Of a stretch of 64,000 bases of DNA, positions 18,480 to 28,364 are shown in pieces. How positions within the stretch are numbered: position 1 is the stretch's first letter; each line of letters opens with the position of its first letter. The stretch covers positions 1 through 64,000 of the forward strand of contig NZ_LYXZ01000001.1 in the NCBI RefSeq assembly GCF_001676615.1. Direction: 5' to 3'. Position numbers and translations under genes: made by a program. This DNA comes from Labrys sp. WJW. Lineage in GTDB: Bacteria > Pseudomonadota > Alphaproteobacteria > Rhizobiales > Labraceae. A model generated the notes under the pieces. The model was not told the DNA's origin. It saw only the letters and a list, made by a program, of their open reading frames with translations, and did not search any database.

Positions 18480-19490
18480 ATGGCGGATAATCTGGCGCCG
18501 GCGTTGAAGGAAGCTCTGTTTGAGCGGGCCGCTGAAGCCTTGCGGCACTGGCCGGCACCGGCTCAGCAGCCGCAATTGCTGAAATATCGGGAGAATGCGG
18601 TTTTCCGCGTCATTCTCGCAGATAACAGGCCGGCCGCCCTGCGGCTGCATCGCGCCGGCTATCACGACGAGCGTGCGCTGCAATCGGAGCTCGCCTGGAT
18701 GACGGCCTTGCGCCAGGGCGGCCTCGCCGTGCCCGCCTCCATTCCGGCGCAGGACGGGCGGGCGCTGGTGCCGCTGTCAGGCAATGCCAGCTTCGAAGAG
18801 CAACATGCCGATATCGTCAGCTGGATCGACGGGGTGCCGGTGGGCCAGACGGGCACGCCCCTGGCGCAGCCGCCCGCAAAACAGGCCGAACTCTTCTTCA
18901 GGATCGGCCAGGCCATGGCGGCCATGCATGACCTCGCCGATGGCTGGCAACCGCCGCCGGATTTTCACCGGCAGGCCTGGGATGGCGAAGGGCTGCTGGG
19001 CGAACGCCCGCTCTGGGGGCGGTTCTGGGAGTGCGCGGCGCTTGCCCCGCGCGAACGGGAAACGCTCGCCGCAATCCGCGCCCGGCTCCGCCGCGCCCTC
19101 GACGCATACGCGCCTCGCCTCGACTACGGGCTCATCCATGCCGATCTCGTCCGCGAGAACGTCTTCATGACCAATGGCGGCGTGGCCTTCATCGATTTCG
19201 ACGATTGCGGCCCGGGCTTCCGCCTGTTCGACATCGCCACCACGCTGTTGAAGAACCGGCGCGAACCGGCCTATCCGGCCATCGAGGAGGCCCTGATCGC
19301 CGGCTATCGCAGCCGCCGCACCCTGAGCGATGATACCCTCGCCGCCTTGCCGCTGTTCCTGACAATGCGGAGCCTGAGCTATATCGGCTGGCTGGCGCAG
19401 AGGCCCGAGACGCCGGACGCCGGCGAACGCCTGGCGCGCTACCTGAAAGAAAGCCTGCAGCTTGCCGGAACACTGCAAATCGCTGCTTGA
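18480..19490 (+). CDS. APH-fold small-molecule kinase (hydroxylysine/ethanolamine-kinase-like)
   Basis: The 336-residue product has the aminoglycoside-phosphotransferase/choline-kinase fold: N-lobe strands YRENAVFRVIL and PAALRLHRAGY, the catalytic motif HADLVRENV (His220, Asp222, Asn227) and the metal motif IDFDDCG (Asp239, Asp241-242). In animals, hydroxylysine kinase of this family works with an AGXT2-like phospho-lyase, and the genes sit together here too, 7 bp apart. The predicted reaction is ATP-dependent O-phosphorylation of an amino alcohol for elimination by the upstream enzyme. The ATG at 18480 is preceded in frame by GTG. The stop codon overlaps the -35 box of the next promoter. 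Confidence 0.82.
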   Translation: MADNLAPALKEALFERAAEALRHWPAPAQQPQLLKYRENAVFRVILADNRPAALRLHRAGYHDERALQSELAWMTALRQGGLAVPASIPAQDGRALVPLSGNASFEEQHADIVSWIDGVPVGQTGTPLAQPPAKQAELFFRIGQAMAAMHDLADGWQPPPDFHRQAWDGEGLLGERPLWGRFWECAALAPRERETLAAIRARLRRALDAYAPRLDYGLIHADLVRENVFMTNGGVAFIDFDDCGPGFRLFDIATTLLKNRREPAYPAIEEALIAGYRSRRTLSDDTLAALPLFLTMRSLSYIGWLAQRPETPDAGERLARYLKESLQLAGTLQIAA

Positions 19491-19520
19491 CATCGCCCAT
19501 CAAATTATTAACATGTTAAT
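19487..19520 (+). promoter_or_regulatory. Promoter with overlapping palindromic operator upstream of hpaF
   Basis: A TTGACA -35 box (19487-19492) and a TAACAT -10 box (19509-19514) are 16 bp apart. The -10 box is embedded in the perfect palindrome ATTAACATGTTAAT (19507-19520). This layout suits a repressor, for instance an HpaR-like MarR protein, blocking RNA polymerase. No MarR gene is present in the window, so the regulator would be encoded elsewhere. The local AT content is much higher than in the surrounding genes. Confidence 0.65.
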
Positions 19521-19547
19521 TAAATAGATGAGGGAACGCCAGGGGCC

Positions 19548-19934
19548 ATGCCGCATCTCACCATTGAATATTCCGGCAATCTCGAGGGGCGCGTCGATAT
19601 CGGTGAGCTCTGCGATCGCCTGCACGGGGTGATCCTGGCCACCGGCCTGTTCGAGCTCGGCGCCATCCGCGTGCGAGCCCTGAAGGCGGAGTATTTCGCC
19701 ATTGCCGATCGCCTGCCCGAGAACACCTTCATCGACCTCAACTTCCGCATCGGCCGGGGCCGCAGCGCCGATGAAAAAAAGCGCACGGGCGAAGCCCTGT
19801 TCGCCGCGGCGGGCGAAGTGCTCGCGCCCCTGTTCGAAACCCCTCACTTCGCGCTTTCGCTGGAGATCCGGGAAATCGATTCCGAGCTGAGCTGGAAGCG
19901 CAACGCCATCCATCCGCGCCTGCGCGGCAAATAG
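19548..19934 (+). CDS. hpaF: 5-carboxymethyl-2-hydroxymuconate delta-isomerase
   Basis: The 128-residue protein begins MPHLTIEYSGNL. After removal of Met, Pro1 is the catalytic base of the tautomerase superfamily, and the length and motifs (ELGAIRVRA, FIDLNFRIGRGRS, GEALFAAA) match CHMI/HpaF. It converts 5-carboxymethyl-2-hydroxymuconate to its 2-oxo isomer in homoprotocatechuate meta-cleavage. It is the first gene of the hpa run and sits behind its own promoter and palindrome. Confidence 0.9.
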   Translation: MPHLTIEYSGNLEGRVDIGELCDRLHGVILATGLFELGAIRVRALKAEYFAIADRLPENTFIDLNFRIGRGRSADEKKRTGEALFAAAGEVLAPLFETPHFALSLEIREIDSELSWKRNAIHPRLRGK

Positions 19935-19971
19935 CCCGCGCGACGGCCCCCGATCATCGAGAGACCCATTC

Positions 19972-21489
<1,518 letters not shown>

Positions 21490-21512
21490 GTAGCCGCTCG
21501 CCAGAAATACTC

Positions 21513-21624
21513 CGTCATCCCCGGCGGGGTCGAAGACCCCGGGAAGGGGATCCAGGGGCTGAACGACTCGACTTACGGCCCCTGGATCCCCTTCCCGCCA
21601 CCTGCGGTGGCGCCGGGGATGACG
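21513..21624. repeat. Nested palindromic intergenic element between hpaE and hpaD
   Basis: The outer arms CGTCATCCCCGGCG (21513-21526) and CGCCGGGGATGACG (21611-21624) are perfect complements. Inside, GGGAAGGGGATCCAGGGGC (21541-21559) pairs perfectly with 21578-21596. The transcript would form a long, stable hairpin in the middle of the hpa operon. This is a bacterial interspersed mosaic-type repeat; it could attenuate transcription or protect mRNA ends. Confidence 0.9.
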
Positions 21625-21715
21625 CCTCAAACCGGTACTTCATGAATAGGCCTCAGGCCTGGCCGTCATAGAATACAGCCCGCCCCTCAATGGGAGCGGG
21701 CGGGAGGAAGATCCG

Positions 21716-22696
21716 ATGCCCCTACCCCAACCCGTTCTCCATCCGCCCTTCAACATCGTCAGGCTCAGCCATGTCGAGCTCGCCGTGACCGATCTTGCCA
21801 AGTCGCGCGCCTTCTATGTCGACATTCTCGGCCTGCAGGTGACCGACGAGACCTCGGACACGATCTATCTGAGAGCCATGGAGGAACGCGGCCATCACTG
21901 CATCATCCTCAAAAAGGCCGATGCCGCCGAAGCGCGTGACCTCGGCTTCAAGGTCTTTTCGGAGGACGACGTCGACAAGGCCGCGCATTTCTTCAAGGAC
22001 AAGGACCTGCCGGTGGAATGGATCGAGCGACCCTACCAGAACAGGACTTTCCGCACCCGCGATCCGCAGGGCATTCCGCTCGAATTCTATTCCAAGATGG
22101 ACCGCCTGCCGCCGATCCATCAGAAATATGCGCTCTATCGCGGCGTGAAACCGCTGCGCATCGACCACTTCAACTGCTTCTCACCCAATGTCGACGCATC
22201 CGTGGCCTTCTACAATGAGATCGGCTTTCGCGTCACCGAATATACCGAGGACGAGGAAACCGGCCGGCTCTGGGCTGCCTGGACCCATCGCAAGGGCGGC
22301 GTGCACGACATCGCCTTCACCAATGGCCGCGGCCCGCGCCTGCATCACACCGCCTTTTGGGTGCCGACGCCCCTCAACATCATCGACCTGCTCGATTTGA
22401 TGGCGACCTCGGGCTGGGTTGCCAATATCGAGCGCGGCCCCGGGCGCCATGGCATCTCCAACGCCTTCTTCCTCTATATCCTCGACCCGGACGGCCATCG
22501 CATCGAGATCTACTGCTCGGACTACCAGACAGTCGATCCCGATCTCGAGCCGATCAAATGGGACCTCAAGGACCCGCAGCGCCAGACCCTGTGGGGAGCT
22601 CCCGCCCCCCGGTCCTGGTTCGAGCATGGCAGCCCGTTCGCGGGCGCGCCTGTTGTCGAACCGGAGCTGAAGGCGCAGCCAATCGTCGCCCCCTGA
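21716..22696 (+). CDS. hpaD: Homoprotocatechuate (3,4-dihydroxyphenylacetate) 2,3-dioxygenase
   Basis: This is a 326-residue type I extradiol dioxygenase built of two vicinal-oxygen-chelate modules. Likely metal ligands are His151 in RIDHFNCF, His210 (or 211) in RLHHTAFWV, and Glu264 in HRIEIYC, matching the spacing of the 2-His-1-Glu site of the well-studied Fe/Mn homoprotocatechuate dioxygenases. It opens the ring of 3,4-dihydroxyphenylacetate next to the hydroxyls to give 5-carboxymethyl-2-hydroxymuconate semialdehyde. The start at 21716 has GGAGGAAG about 8 nt upstream. Confidence 0.93.
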   Translation: MPLPQPVLHPPFNIVRLSHVELAVTDLAKSRAFYVDILGLQVTDETSDTIYLRAMEERGHHCIILKKADAAEARDLGFKVFSEDDVDKAAHFFKDKDLPVEWIERPYQNRTFRTRDPQGIPLEFYSKMDRLPPIHQKYALYRGVKPLRIDHFNCFSPNVDASVAFYNEIGFRVTEYTEDEETGRLWAAWTHRKGGVHDIAFTNGRGPRLHHTAFWVPTPLNIIDLLDLMATSGWVANIERGPGRHGISNAFFLYILDPDGHRIEIYCSDYQTVDPDLEPIKWDLKDPQRQTLWGAPAPRSWFEHGSPFAGAPVVEPELKAQPIVAP

Positions 22697-22782
22697 TCGC
22701 CGGATCGGGCATCACCGCCCCGAAACAAACGAAACGGAGCGTGTTCGGTCCTGAATGCGCCCTGCCCTAGACCGTCAAGGAG

Positions 22783-23661
22783 ATGAAAGTGACCGACAGG
22801 CCCCGTTTTGCCGGCTTCTCCCATCAGGGAACCCTCAAATATGGCCTTGCGAAGGGCGAAGGTATCATCGACCTGTCGAAACGCCACAGCGAGCGCTGGC
22901 CGAGCCTGCGGCAGGTGATCGAAGCCGGCGCCTTGGCACAGCTTGCCGAGGAAGCGTCATCGCTGCCCCCCGATTACGCCCTGTCGGACATCACCTTCGA
23001 AATCCCGATCCCCGCGCCGGAAAAGCTGATCTGCGTGGGCGTGAACTTTCCCGACCGCAATGAGGAATACAAGGACGGCCAGGCCGCGCCGGCCAATCCA
23101 TCGCTCTTCATCCGCTTCCCGCGCTCCTTCACCGGCCACGGCCAGCCGCTGATCCGGCCGCCCGAAAGCCCGCAGCTCGACTATGAGGGCGAGATCGTCA
23201 TCGTCATCGGCAAGGGCGGCCGGCGCATCGCCGAGGCCGAGGCGCTCAGTCACATCGCCGCGCTGTCGCTGTGCAACGAGGGCACCATCCGAGACTGGGT
23301 GCGCCATGCCAAGTTCAACGTCACCCAAGGCAAGAATTTCGACCGCACCGGCTCGATCGGCCCCTGGCTCGTTCCCTATACTGACAGCGCCCAGCTCGCC
23401 GACATCGAGCTCACCACCCGCGTCAACGACGAGCTTCGCCAGCAGGACCGGACCAGCCGGATGATCTTCTCCTTCACCAGGATCATCGCCTATATCTCGA
23501 CCTTCACCACGCTGGTGCCCGGCGACGTCATCGTCACGGGCACGCCGACCGGCGCCGGCGCGCGCTTCGATCCGCCGATCTGGCTCAAGCCCGGCGATGT
23601 CGTCGAGGTCAGCGCCGAGGGCCTCGGCACGCTACGCAACACCATCGCCGACGAGGCCTGA
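22783..23661 (+). CDS. hpaG: Fumarylacetoacetase-fold decarboxylase/isomerase of the homoprotocatechuate pathway
   Basis: The 292-residue product has the FAH catalytic fold: ICVGVNF, DYEGEIVIVIGKGGRRI, the metal-binding Glu in DYEGE, GKNFDRTGSIGPWLVP and VTGTPTGAGARF. Its position between hpaD and hpaH points to 5-oxopent-3-ene-1,2,5-tricarboxylate decarboxylase with the following isomerisation. It is a single-domain version, whereas the E. coli HpaG has two FAH domains, so either one protein does both steps or a second gene exists elsewhere. It is adjacent to hpaH with a 1-bp gap. Confidence 0.88.
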   Translation: MKVTDRPRFAGFSHQGTLKYGLAKGEGIIDLSKRHSERWPSLRQVIEAGALAQLAEEASSLPPDYALSDITFEIPIPAPEKLICVGVNFPDRNEEYKDGQAAPANPSLFIRFPRSFTGHGQPLIRPPESPQLDYEGEIVIVIGKGGRRIAEAEALSHIAALSLCNEGTIRDWVRHAKFNVTQGKNFDRTGSIGPWLVPYTDSAQLADIELTTRVNDELRQQDRTSRMIFSFTRIIAYISTFTTLVPGDVIVTGTPTGAGARFDPPIWLKPGDVVEVSAEGLGTLRNTIADEA

Positions 23662-23662
23662 G

Positions 23663-24466
23663 ATGCTGACACCAGCCGAAATCCAAGCCGCCGCGGAAAG
23701 CCTCGATGAGGCCGAGCGCACCCGCATCCAGACCGGCCTGCTCTCCCTCAGGCATCCGGGCATCGAGATGGCCGACGCCTATGCGATCCAGAGCGCCTGG
23801 GTGACGAAGAAGATCGGGCGCGGCGCCAGGGTGATCGGCTGGAAGATCGGCCTCACCTCCAAGGCGATGCAATCCGCGCTGAACATCGATATTCCCGATT
23901 CCGGCGTGCTGTTCGACGACATGGTGTTCGAGGACGGCGCGACCGTACCCGCGGATCGCTTCATCCAGCCGCGCATCGAGGCCGAACTCGCCTTCGTGAT
24001 GAAGGCGCCGCTGCGGGGGCCACGCGTCAGCGTCTTCGACGTCCTGAACGCCACCGACTATGTCACCCCAGCCCTCGAAATCCTCGATACGCGCATTCTT
24101 CGCGTCGACCCCGAGACGAAGAAGACCCGAACCATCTTCGACACCATCTCGGACAACGCCGCCAATGCCGGCATCGTCACCGGCGGGCGGGCGATGCGGC
24201 CAGACAAGGTCGATCTGCGCTGGATCGGCGCCATCGTCTCGCGCAATGCCGAGGTCGAGGAAACCGGACTCGGCGCCGGCGTGCTTAACCAGCCGGCACG
24301 CGGGATCGCCTGGCTCGCCAACCGGCTGGCCAAGTATGGCCAGGGCATCGAGGCCGAGCAGATCGTGCTCGCCGGCTCCTTCATCCGCCCCATCGAGGCG
24401 CGGCATGGCGACACCATCGTGGCCGATTTCGGCCCCTATGGCACCGTGAGCGCTTATTTCGCCTGA
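23663..24466 (+). CDS. hpaH: 2-oxo-hept-4-ene-1,7-dioate hydratase
   Basis: The product has 267 residues and the MhpD/HpaH signature VIGWKIGLTSKAMQ, SGVLFDDMVFEDG, RIEAELAFVMK and LAGSFIRPIEARHGD. It hydrates the dienoate formed by HpaG to the 4-hydroxy-2-oxo-heptanedioate that HpaI would cleave to pyruvate and succinate semialdehyde. The ATG at 23663 follows the hpaG stop directly. No HpaI aldolase gene follows; the next gene is on the other strand, so the final step must be encoded elsewhere. Confidence 0.9.
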   Translation: MLTPAEIQAAAESLDEAERTRIQTGLLSLRHPGIEMADAYAIQSAWVTKKIGRGARVIGWKIGLTSKAMQSALNIDIPDSGVLFDDMVFEDGATVPADRFIQPRIEAELAFVMKAPLRGPRVSVFDVLNATDYVTPALEILDTRILRVDPETKKTRTIFDTISDNAANAGIVTGGRAMRPDKVDLRWIGAIVSRNAEVEETGLGAGVLNQPARGIAWLANRLAKYGQGIEAEQIVLAGSFIRPIEARHGDTIVADFGPYGTVSAYFA

Positions 24467-24545
24467 GGGTGGGAAGGACTAGGGTCGGAGGGCGAGTCCC
24501 CGCAGCTTGACTCAGAGACCGAGGCTGGGCCGAGAAATGCTCCAT

Positions 24546-24641
24546 TTTGTCATGCCCGGGTTTCGTCCCGGGCATCCATTCACCGCCGTTCTATGAGTTC
24601 GTGGCTTCTGGATCACCGGGACGAAGCCCGGTGATGACAAA
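24546..24641. repeat. Palindromic intergenic element downstream of hpaH
   Basis: The outer arms are TTTGTCAT (24546-24553) and ATGACAAA (24634-24641). Two hairpins lie inside: GCCCGGG-TTTCGT-CCCGGGC, and TCACCGGG-ACGAAG-CCCGGTGA near the right end. It lies between convergent genes (hpaH and the NagD-like gene) and may serve as a bidirectional terminator. It belongs to the same general class as the element at 21513. Confidence 0.85.
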
Positions 24642-24650
24642 GGTCGAGGT

Positions 24651-25430
24651 TTAGCTCCCAATCAATTCCAGCAGGCTAGCCACCTCGATATCGGGGGTGA
24701 CGTCCGGCCTGGCGACCGGGGCCACGCCGGTCGTCACCAGCACGGAACGCAGGCCCGCCCGCTGGCCGGCCAGGATGTCGGTAGCGATCTGATCGCCGAT
24801 CATGATCGTCCCCTCGCGTGGCGTGCCGAGAAAGCCGAGCGCCTCCTCGATCATCAGCGGCTCGGGCTTGCCCACCACGATCGGCCGGCAGGACGGCACC
24901 GCCGCCTGCACCGCCGCCGCCAGCACGCCGACACAGGGCTCATAGCCGTTCTCGACGGGCACCAGCAGGTCGGGATTGGTCACTACCACCGCCGCACCAC
25001 CCAGCGCCGCGCGCACCGCCGTGCTCAATTTCGCGTAGTTCAGCTGATAGTCGAAGCCGAGCACCACGACCTCGGCATCGTCCCCGGCCAGGGTGAAGCC
25101 AGCTGCCTCCAGGGCCTCGAACAGGGGCTGTTCGCCGATGGCGAAGACCCGCGCTCCCGCGGGCCAGCGCCGGCGCATCAGGCTGGCCGTGGCCGAGACC
25201 GCGCAGAACACCTGCTCGGGCGCGGTCGCAATGCCTATCCGCGTCAGCTTGGCGGCGAAATCGGCCGCGGATTTCGTGGCGTTGTTGGTGACAAAGGCAT
25301 AGGGAACGCCACCCGCATGCCAGCGCTGGAAGGCCTCGACGGCATCGGGAATGGGGCTGTCGCCGCGATAGGCCACCCCATCGAGATCCGAGACGATCCC
25401 CTTCAGATTCATGGCTTCGAATGACGGCAT
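24651..25430 (-). CDS. NagD-like HAD-superfamily (IIA) phosphatase
   Basis: The 259-residue product has HAD subclass IIA motifs: IVSDLDGVAYRGDSPIPDA, FVTNNATKS, VVVTNPD, GKPEPLMIEEA and MIGDQIATDILAGQRAG. The substrates of this subclass are sugar phosphates, nucleotides or p-nitrophenyl phosphate. The start at 25430 (MPSFEAMNLKG) has AGGGAA about 10 nt upstream; the internal ATG at 25412 is an alternative. It is an isolated minus-strand gene between the hpa run and the ABC transporter. Confidence 0.85.
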   Translation of the reverse strand: MPSFEAMNLKGIVSDLDGVAYRGDSPIPDAVEAFQRWHAGGVPYAFVTNNATKSAADFAAKLTRIGIATAPEQVFCAVSATASLMRRRWPAGARVFAIGEQPLFEALEAAGFTLAGDDAEVVVLGFDYQLNYAKLSTAVRAALGGAAVVVTNPDLLVPVENGYEPCVGVLAAAVQAAVPSCRPIVVGKPEPLMIEEALGFLGTPREGTIMIGDQIATDILAGQRAGLRSVLVTTGVAPVARPDVTPDIEVASLLELIGS

Positions 25431-25739
25431 CGACGAGGTTCCCTGACACGATTCGGCGGGGATCATAGGCCGGCCCGGCACGCAGCGGCTATTGCCTGAA
25501 CTCCTCCATTCCTGTGCCGGCAACCGCCTCGATACATGGTGCCGTTTCCATGCCTCTTGATTGGGCATGGCGCGAGAAGGGTCAGCAATGGAATCGTGGA
25601 GCGGCAGGCATCAGGCTCTGGCGCCATCTGGTCTAGAGTTTCATCACCCGCCAACCACAAGGCGGAACGGCTCGGCACTGCGTCGGATCGGAAGGCGAGC
25701 CCCGAAAAACTTCTGCGCCCCCATTCAGAGGAACGAGAG
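25431..25739. promoter_or_regulatory. Divergent intergenic region (NagD-like / ABC transporter)
   Basis: These 309 bp have no convincing gene. The clearest structure is the inverted repeat CCATGCC-TCTTGATTG-GGCATGG (25548-25570). A TCTAGAGTTTCATCACCC segment follows near 25630. No sigma-70 promoter with a good spacer was recognised. The region presumably holds the promoter of the ABC operon. Confidence 0.4.
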
Positions 25740-27302
25740 ATGATCAACCGCAGAGACCTTATGCTGGGCGCGCTGGCTGGAGCCGGCGCCTTCGGCTTCG
25801 GCCGCGTCAACCCCGACTTCCTGGTCAGTTCGGCCTTCGCCGCCGAAGGCCGGCCGCTGCGCTTCCTCGGCGCCGAAGCGCTGACCGGCAATTGGGATCC
25901 GACCACCCATACCAATCTCGGCCAGCTCATCGTCGAGGGCTTCGTCTTCGGTTATCTCACCCGCGCGCCGATGAAGCCGGACAATCCGGAAGAACTGGTG
26001 TTCGAGTTGGCCGAGTCCCTCAAGCCGATCGACACCTACACGCTCGAGGTAAAGCTGCGCAAAGGCGTGAAGTTCCATGACGGCACGCCCTTCACCTCGG
26101 CCGACGTCAAGGCCACCTATGAATATGGCTCCCAGCCTGATCGGCCGGCGCAATGGTATCCGGGCCAGGTCAAGGTCGACATCGTCGACGAGCACACCTG
26201 CCACATCAACACCAAGGACTATGGCTACCCGGCCGCGCTCTATTACTACCTCTCGTCCTTCCTGCCGATCATGGCGGCCAAGGACGTCGCCAACAAGGCG
26301 CAGCTCTCGGCTCGCATGAACGGCACCGGCCCCTTCAAATATGTCGACCAGAAGGGCGACACCACCATCCTGGCCGCCAATACCGACTTCATATTCGGCG
26401 CGCCCAAGATCCCCGGCGTCGAATATCATTTCGTCGGCGACACCACGACGCGCACGCTGTCCCTGCTCAACGGCCAGGCCGACATTATCGAGCGCCTGGA
26501 GCAGGAACAGGTCGACACCATCGCCAAGGACGATCGTTTCGCCATCCACAAGGCGGTTTCGGTCGAGAACAAATATCTGTTCTTCCGCTGCTCCAAGAAA
26601 CCCTTCGACGATCCGCGCATCCGCCTCGCCGCCTGCCATTCGATCGACCGCAAGCAGATCCTCGAGATCCTGGGCGTCTCCGGTACCTTCTCCAAGGCCC
26701 ATATCTCGCCGGTGAAGTTCGGCTACACCGAGGTCGCCGACTATCCCGAATATGATCCGGACAAGGCCCAGGCGCTGCTGGCCGAGGCGGGCTTCCCCAA
26801 GGGCGAGGGCCTGCCGGAACTGACCTATTATTCCTCGGTCGGCTTCTATCCCAAGACCAAGGAATATGCCGAGCTGATCACCGGCATGCTGGAAGAACAG
26901 GGTTTCAAGGTGAACCTGCAAACCCTGGAAGTCGCGGCCTGGGGCAATCTGCTCTACGACAAGCCGGGCGGCGGCGAAGGCAACATGATCGACTGCGGCT
27001 GGTGCACGGGCTCGCCCGAGCCGGACCTGGTGATCCGCACCCATTTCCACTCCTCCTCCAAGCGCATCACCGGCATCGTCGACAAGGAAATCGACGCGGT
27101 GCTCGACAAGGAGCGCAATGCCGCCTCGATCGAGGAGCGCAAGAAGATCCTGCAGACGGAAACCCTGCCGACCATCGCGCGCAAGGCGCCGGCGCTGGCT
27201 TTGTTCACCTCGGTGTTCATCCACGCCTACTCCAAGAAGCTCGACGGTCTCTACATCTACCCGAACGGCATGCAGGACATGAGCAAGGCAAACCTGGCCT
27301 GA
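25740..27302 (+). CDS. ABC transporter substrate-binding protein, family 5
   Basis: The product has 520 residues. The N-terminus MINRRDLMLGALAGAGAFGFG is Tat-like (NRRDLML) and ends near AFAAEG, so export as a folded protein is likely. The body matches peptide/nickel-type family 5 binding proteins: LAESLKPIDTYTLEVKLRKGVKFHDGTPFTSADV, then LAACHSIDRKQIL and EYDPDKAQALLAEAGFPKG. It is the first gene of a complete importer with two permeases and a fused ATPase. The location after hpa genes suggests a substrate feeding that pathway, but family 5 proteins bind very different ligands. Confidence 0.9.
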   Translation: MINRRDLMLGALAGAGAFGFGRVNPDFLVSSAFAAEGRPLRFLGAEALTGNWDPTTHTNLGQLIVEGFVFGYLTRAPMKPDNPEELVFELAESLKPIDTYTLEVKLRKGVKFHDGTPFTSADVKATYEYGSQPDRPAQWYPGQVKVDIVDEHTCHINTKDYGYPAALYYYLSSFLPIMAAKDVANKAQLSARMNGTGPFKYVDQKGDTTILAANTDFIFGAPKIPGVEYHFVGDTTTRTLSLLNGQADIIERLEQEQVDTIAKDDRFAIHKAVSVENKYLFFRCSKKPFDDPRIRLAACHSIDRKQILEILGVSGTFSKAHISPVKFGYTEVADYPEYDPDKAQALLAEAGFPKGEGLPELTYYSSVGFYPKTKEYAELITGMLEEQGFKVNLQTLEVAAWGNLLYDKPGGGEGNMIDCGWCTGSPEPDLVIRTHFHSSSKRITGIVDKEIDAVLDKERNAASIEERKKILQTETLPTIARKAPALALFTSVFIHAYSKKLDGLYIYPNGMQDMSKANLA

Positions 27303-27381
27303 GCCGCAAGGGACTGGAGCCGGTCCCCCCGGCCGGCTCCTCTTTTTTCCAGCGGTTGATTGCACGCGAGACCGTTTGCCG

Positions 27382-28362
27382 ATGCTGATTGTCGAATTCC
27401 TGATCAAGCGGATCGCCCAGGGCCTGCTCATCGTGGCCCTGACGTCGCTGATCATCTTCACGCTGCTGCGCGTGGTCCCCGGCGACCCCGTCCGCCTGAT
27501 CGTGGGCGGCATGGCGCCCGATAACGTCGTCGAGGAAGTCGCCACCAAGATGGGCCTGCGCGACCCGATCATCGTGCAGTATGGCCGCTACATGATGGGC
27601 CTGGCCAAGGGCGATCTCGGCCAGTCCTATATCAGGCCGCGCAGCGGCGGCGTTGCGGCGGGCGGGCAATATGTCGACCCGACCAAGGCCGAGATGGCGC
27701 CGGTGGCCGACCTCATCCTCGAGCGCCTGCCATTGACTCTGCAGCTGGCCGGCGTCGCCCTGGTCTTCGCGCTGCTGATCTCCTTTCCGATCGGGCTGGC
27801 GGGCGGGCTCAACCAGCATGGCTGGCAGAACGCGCTGGCCTTCGGCGTGCAGTCGCTCTTCGTCTCCATCCCGAATTTCTGGCTCGCCATCGTGCTGATC
27901 CTGTTCCTGTCGGTGAAGCTCGATTGGCTGCCGGCACTGGGCTACAAGGGCTTCAGCTATGTGCTCCTGCCGGCCTTCGTGCTGGCGGTCGAAATCTCGC
28001 CCTTCATCATCCGCACCCTCACCACCTCCCTGGGCGAGGTGATGCAGGCGCCCTTCATCGACGAAGCCCGGGTGCGTGGCCTGTCGCGCCGGCGCATCGT
28101 CTATTCCCACGCCCTGCGCAACGCCTCGGTGCCGCTGGTCAACCTGCTCGGCATCCAGCTCTCCACCCTGATCGGCGGCGTGCTGGTGATCGAATACATC
28201 TTCGACTATCCGGGCCTGGGCAATCTGACCGTGGTCTCCGTGCTCGGCCGCGACTTTCCGGTGATCCAGGGCATCGCCATCACCACCAGCGCCGTCTTCG
28301 TCTTCATCAACATCCTGGTCGATCTCGTGGCCTATCTCATCGACCCCCGCGTGGAGATCTGA
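27382..28362 (+). CDS. ABC transporter permease, DppB type
   Basis: This 326-residue protein has about six transmembrane segments. The N-terminal FLIKRIAQGLLIVALTSLIIF and RVVPGDPVR are typical of DppB/OppB. The cytoplasmic coupling motif is around EARVRGLSRRRIVYSHALRNASVPLVN (EAA loop, about residues 225-250). An insert near residues 80-105 with GGQYVDPTKAEMAP is unusual for the family. The stop is 2 bp before the start of the partner permease. Confidence 0.92.
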   Translation: MLIVEFLIKRIAQGLLIVALTSLIIFTLLRVVPGDPVRLIVGGMAPDNVVEEVATKMGLRDPIIVQYGRYMMGLAKGDLGQSYIRPRSGGVAAGGQYVDPTKAEMAPVADLILERLPLTLQLAGVALVFALLISFPIGLAGGLNQHGWQNALAFGVQSLFVSIPNFWLAIVLILFLSVKLDWLPALGYKGFSYVLLPAFVLAVEISPFIIRTLTTSLGEVMQAPFIDEARVRGLSRRRIVYSHALRNASVPLVNLLGIQLSTLIGGVLVIEYIFDYPGLGNLTVVSVLGRDFPVIQGIAITTSAVFVFINILVDLVAYLIDPRVEI

Positions 28363-28364
28363 GC

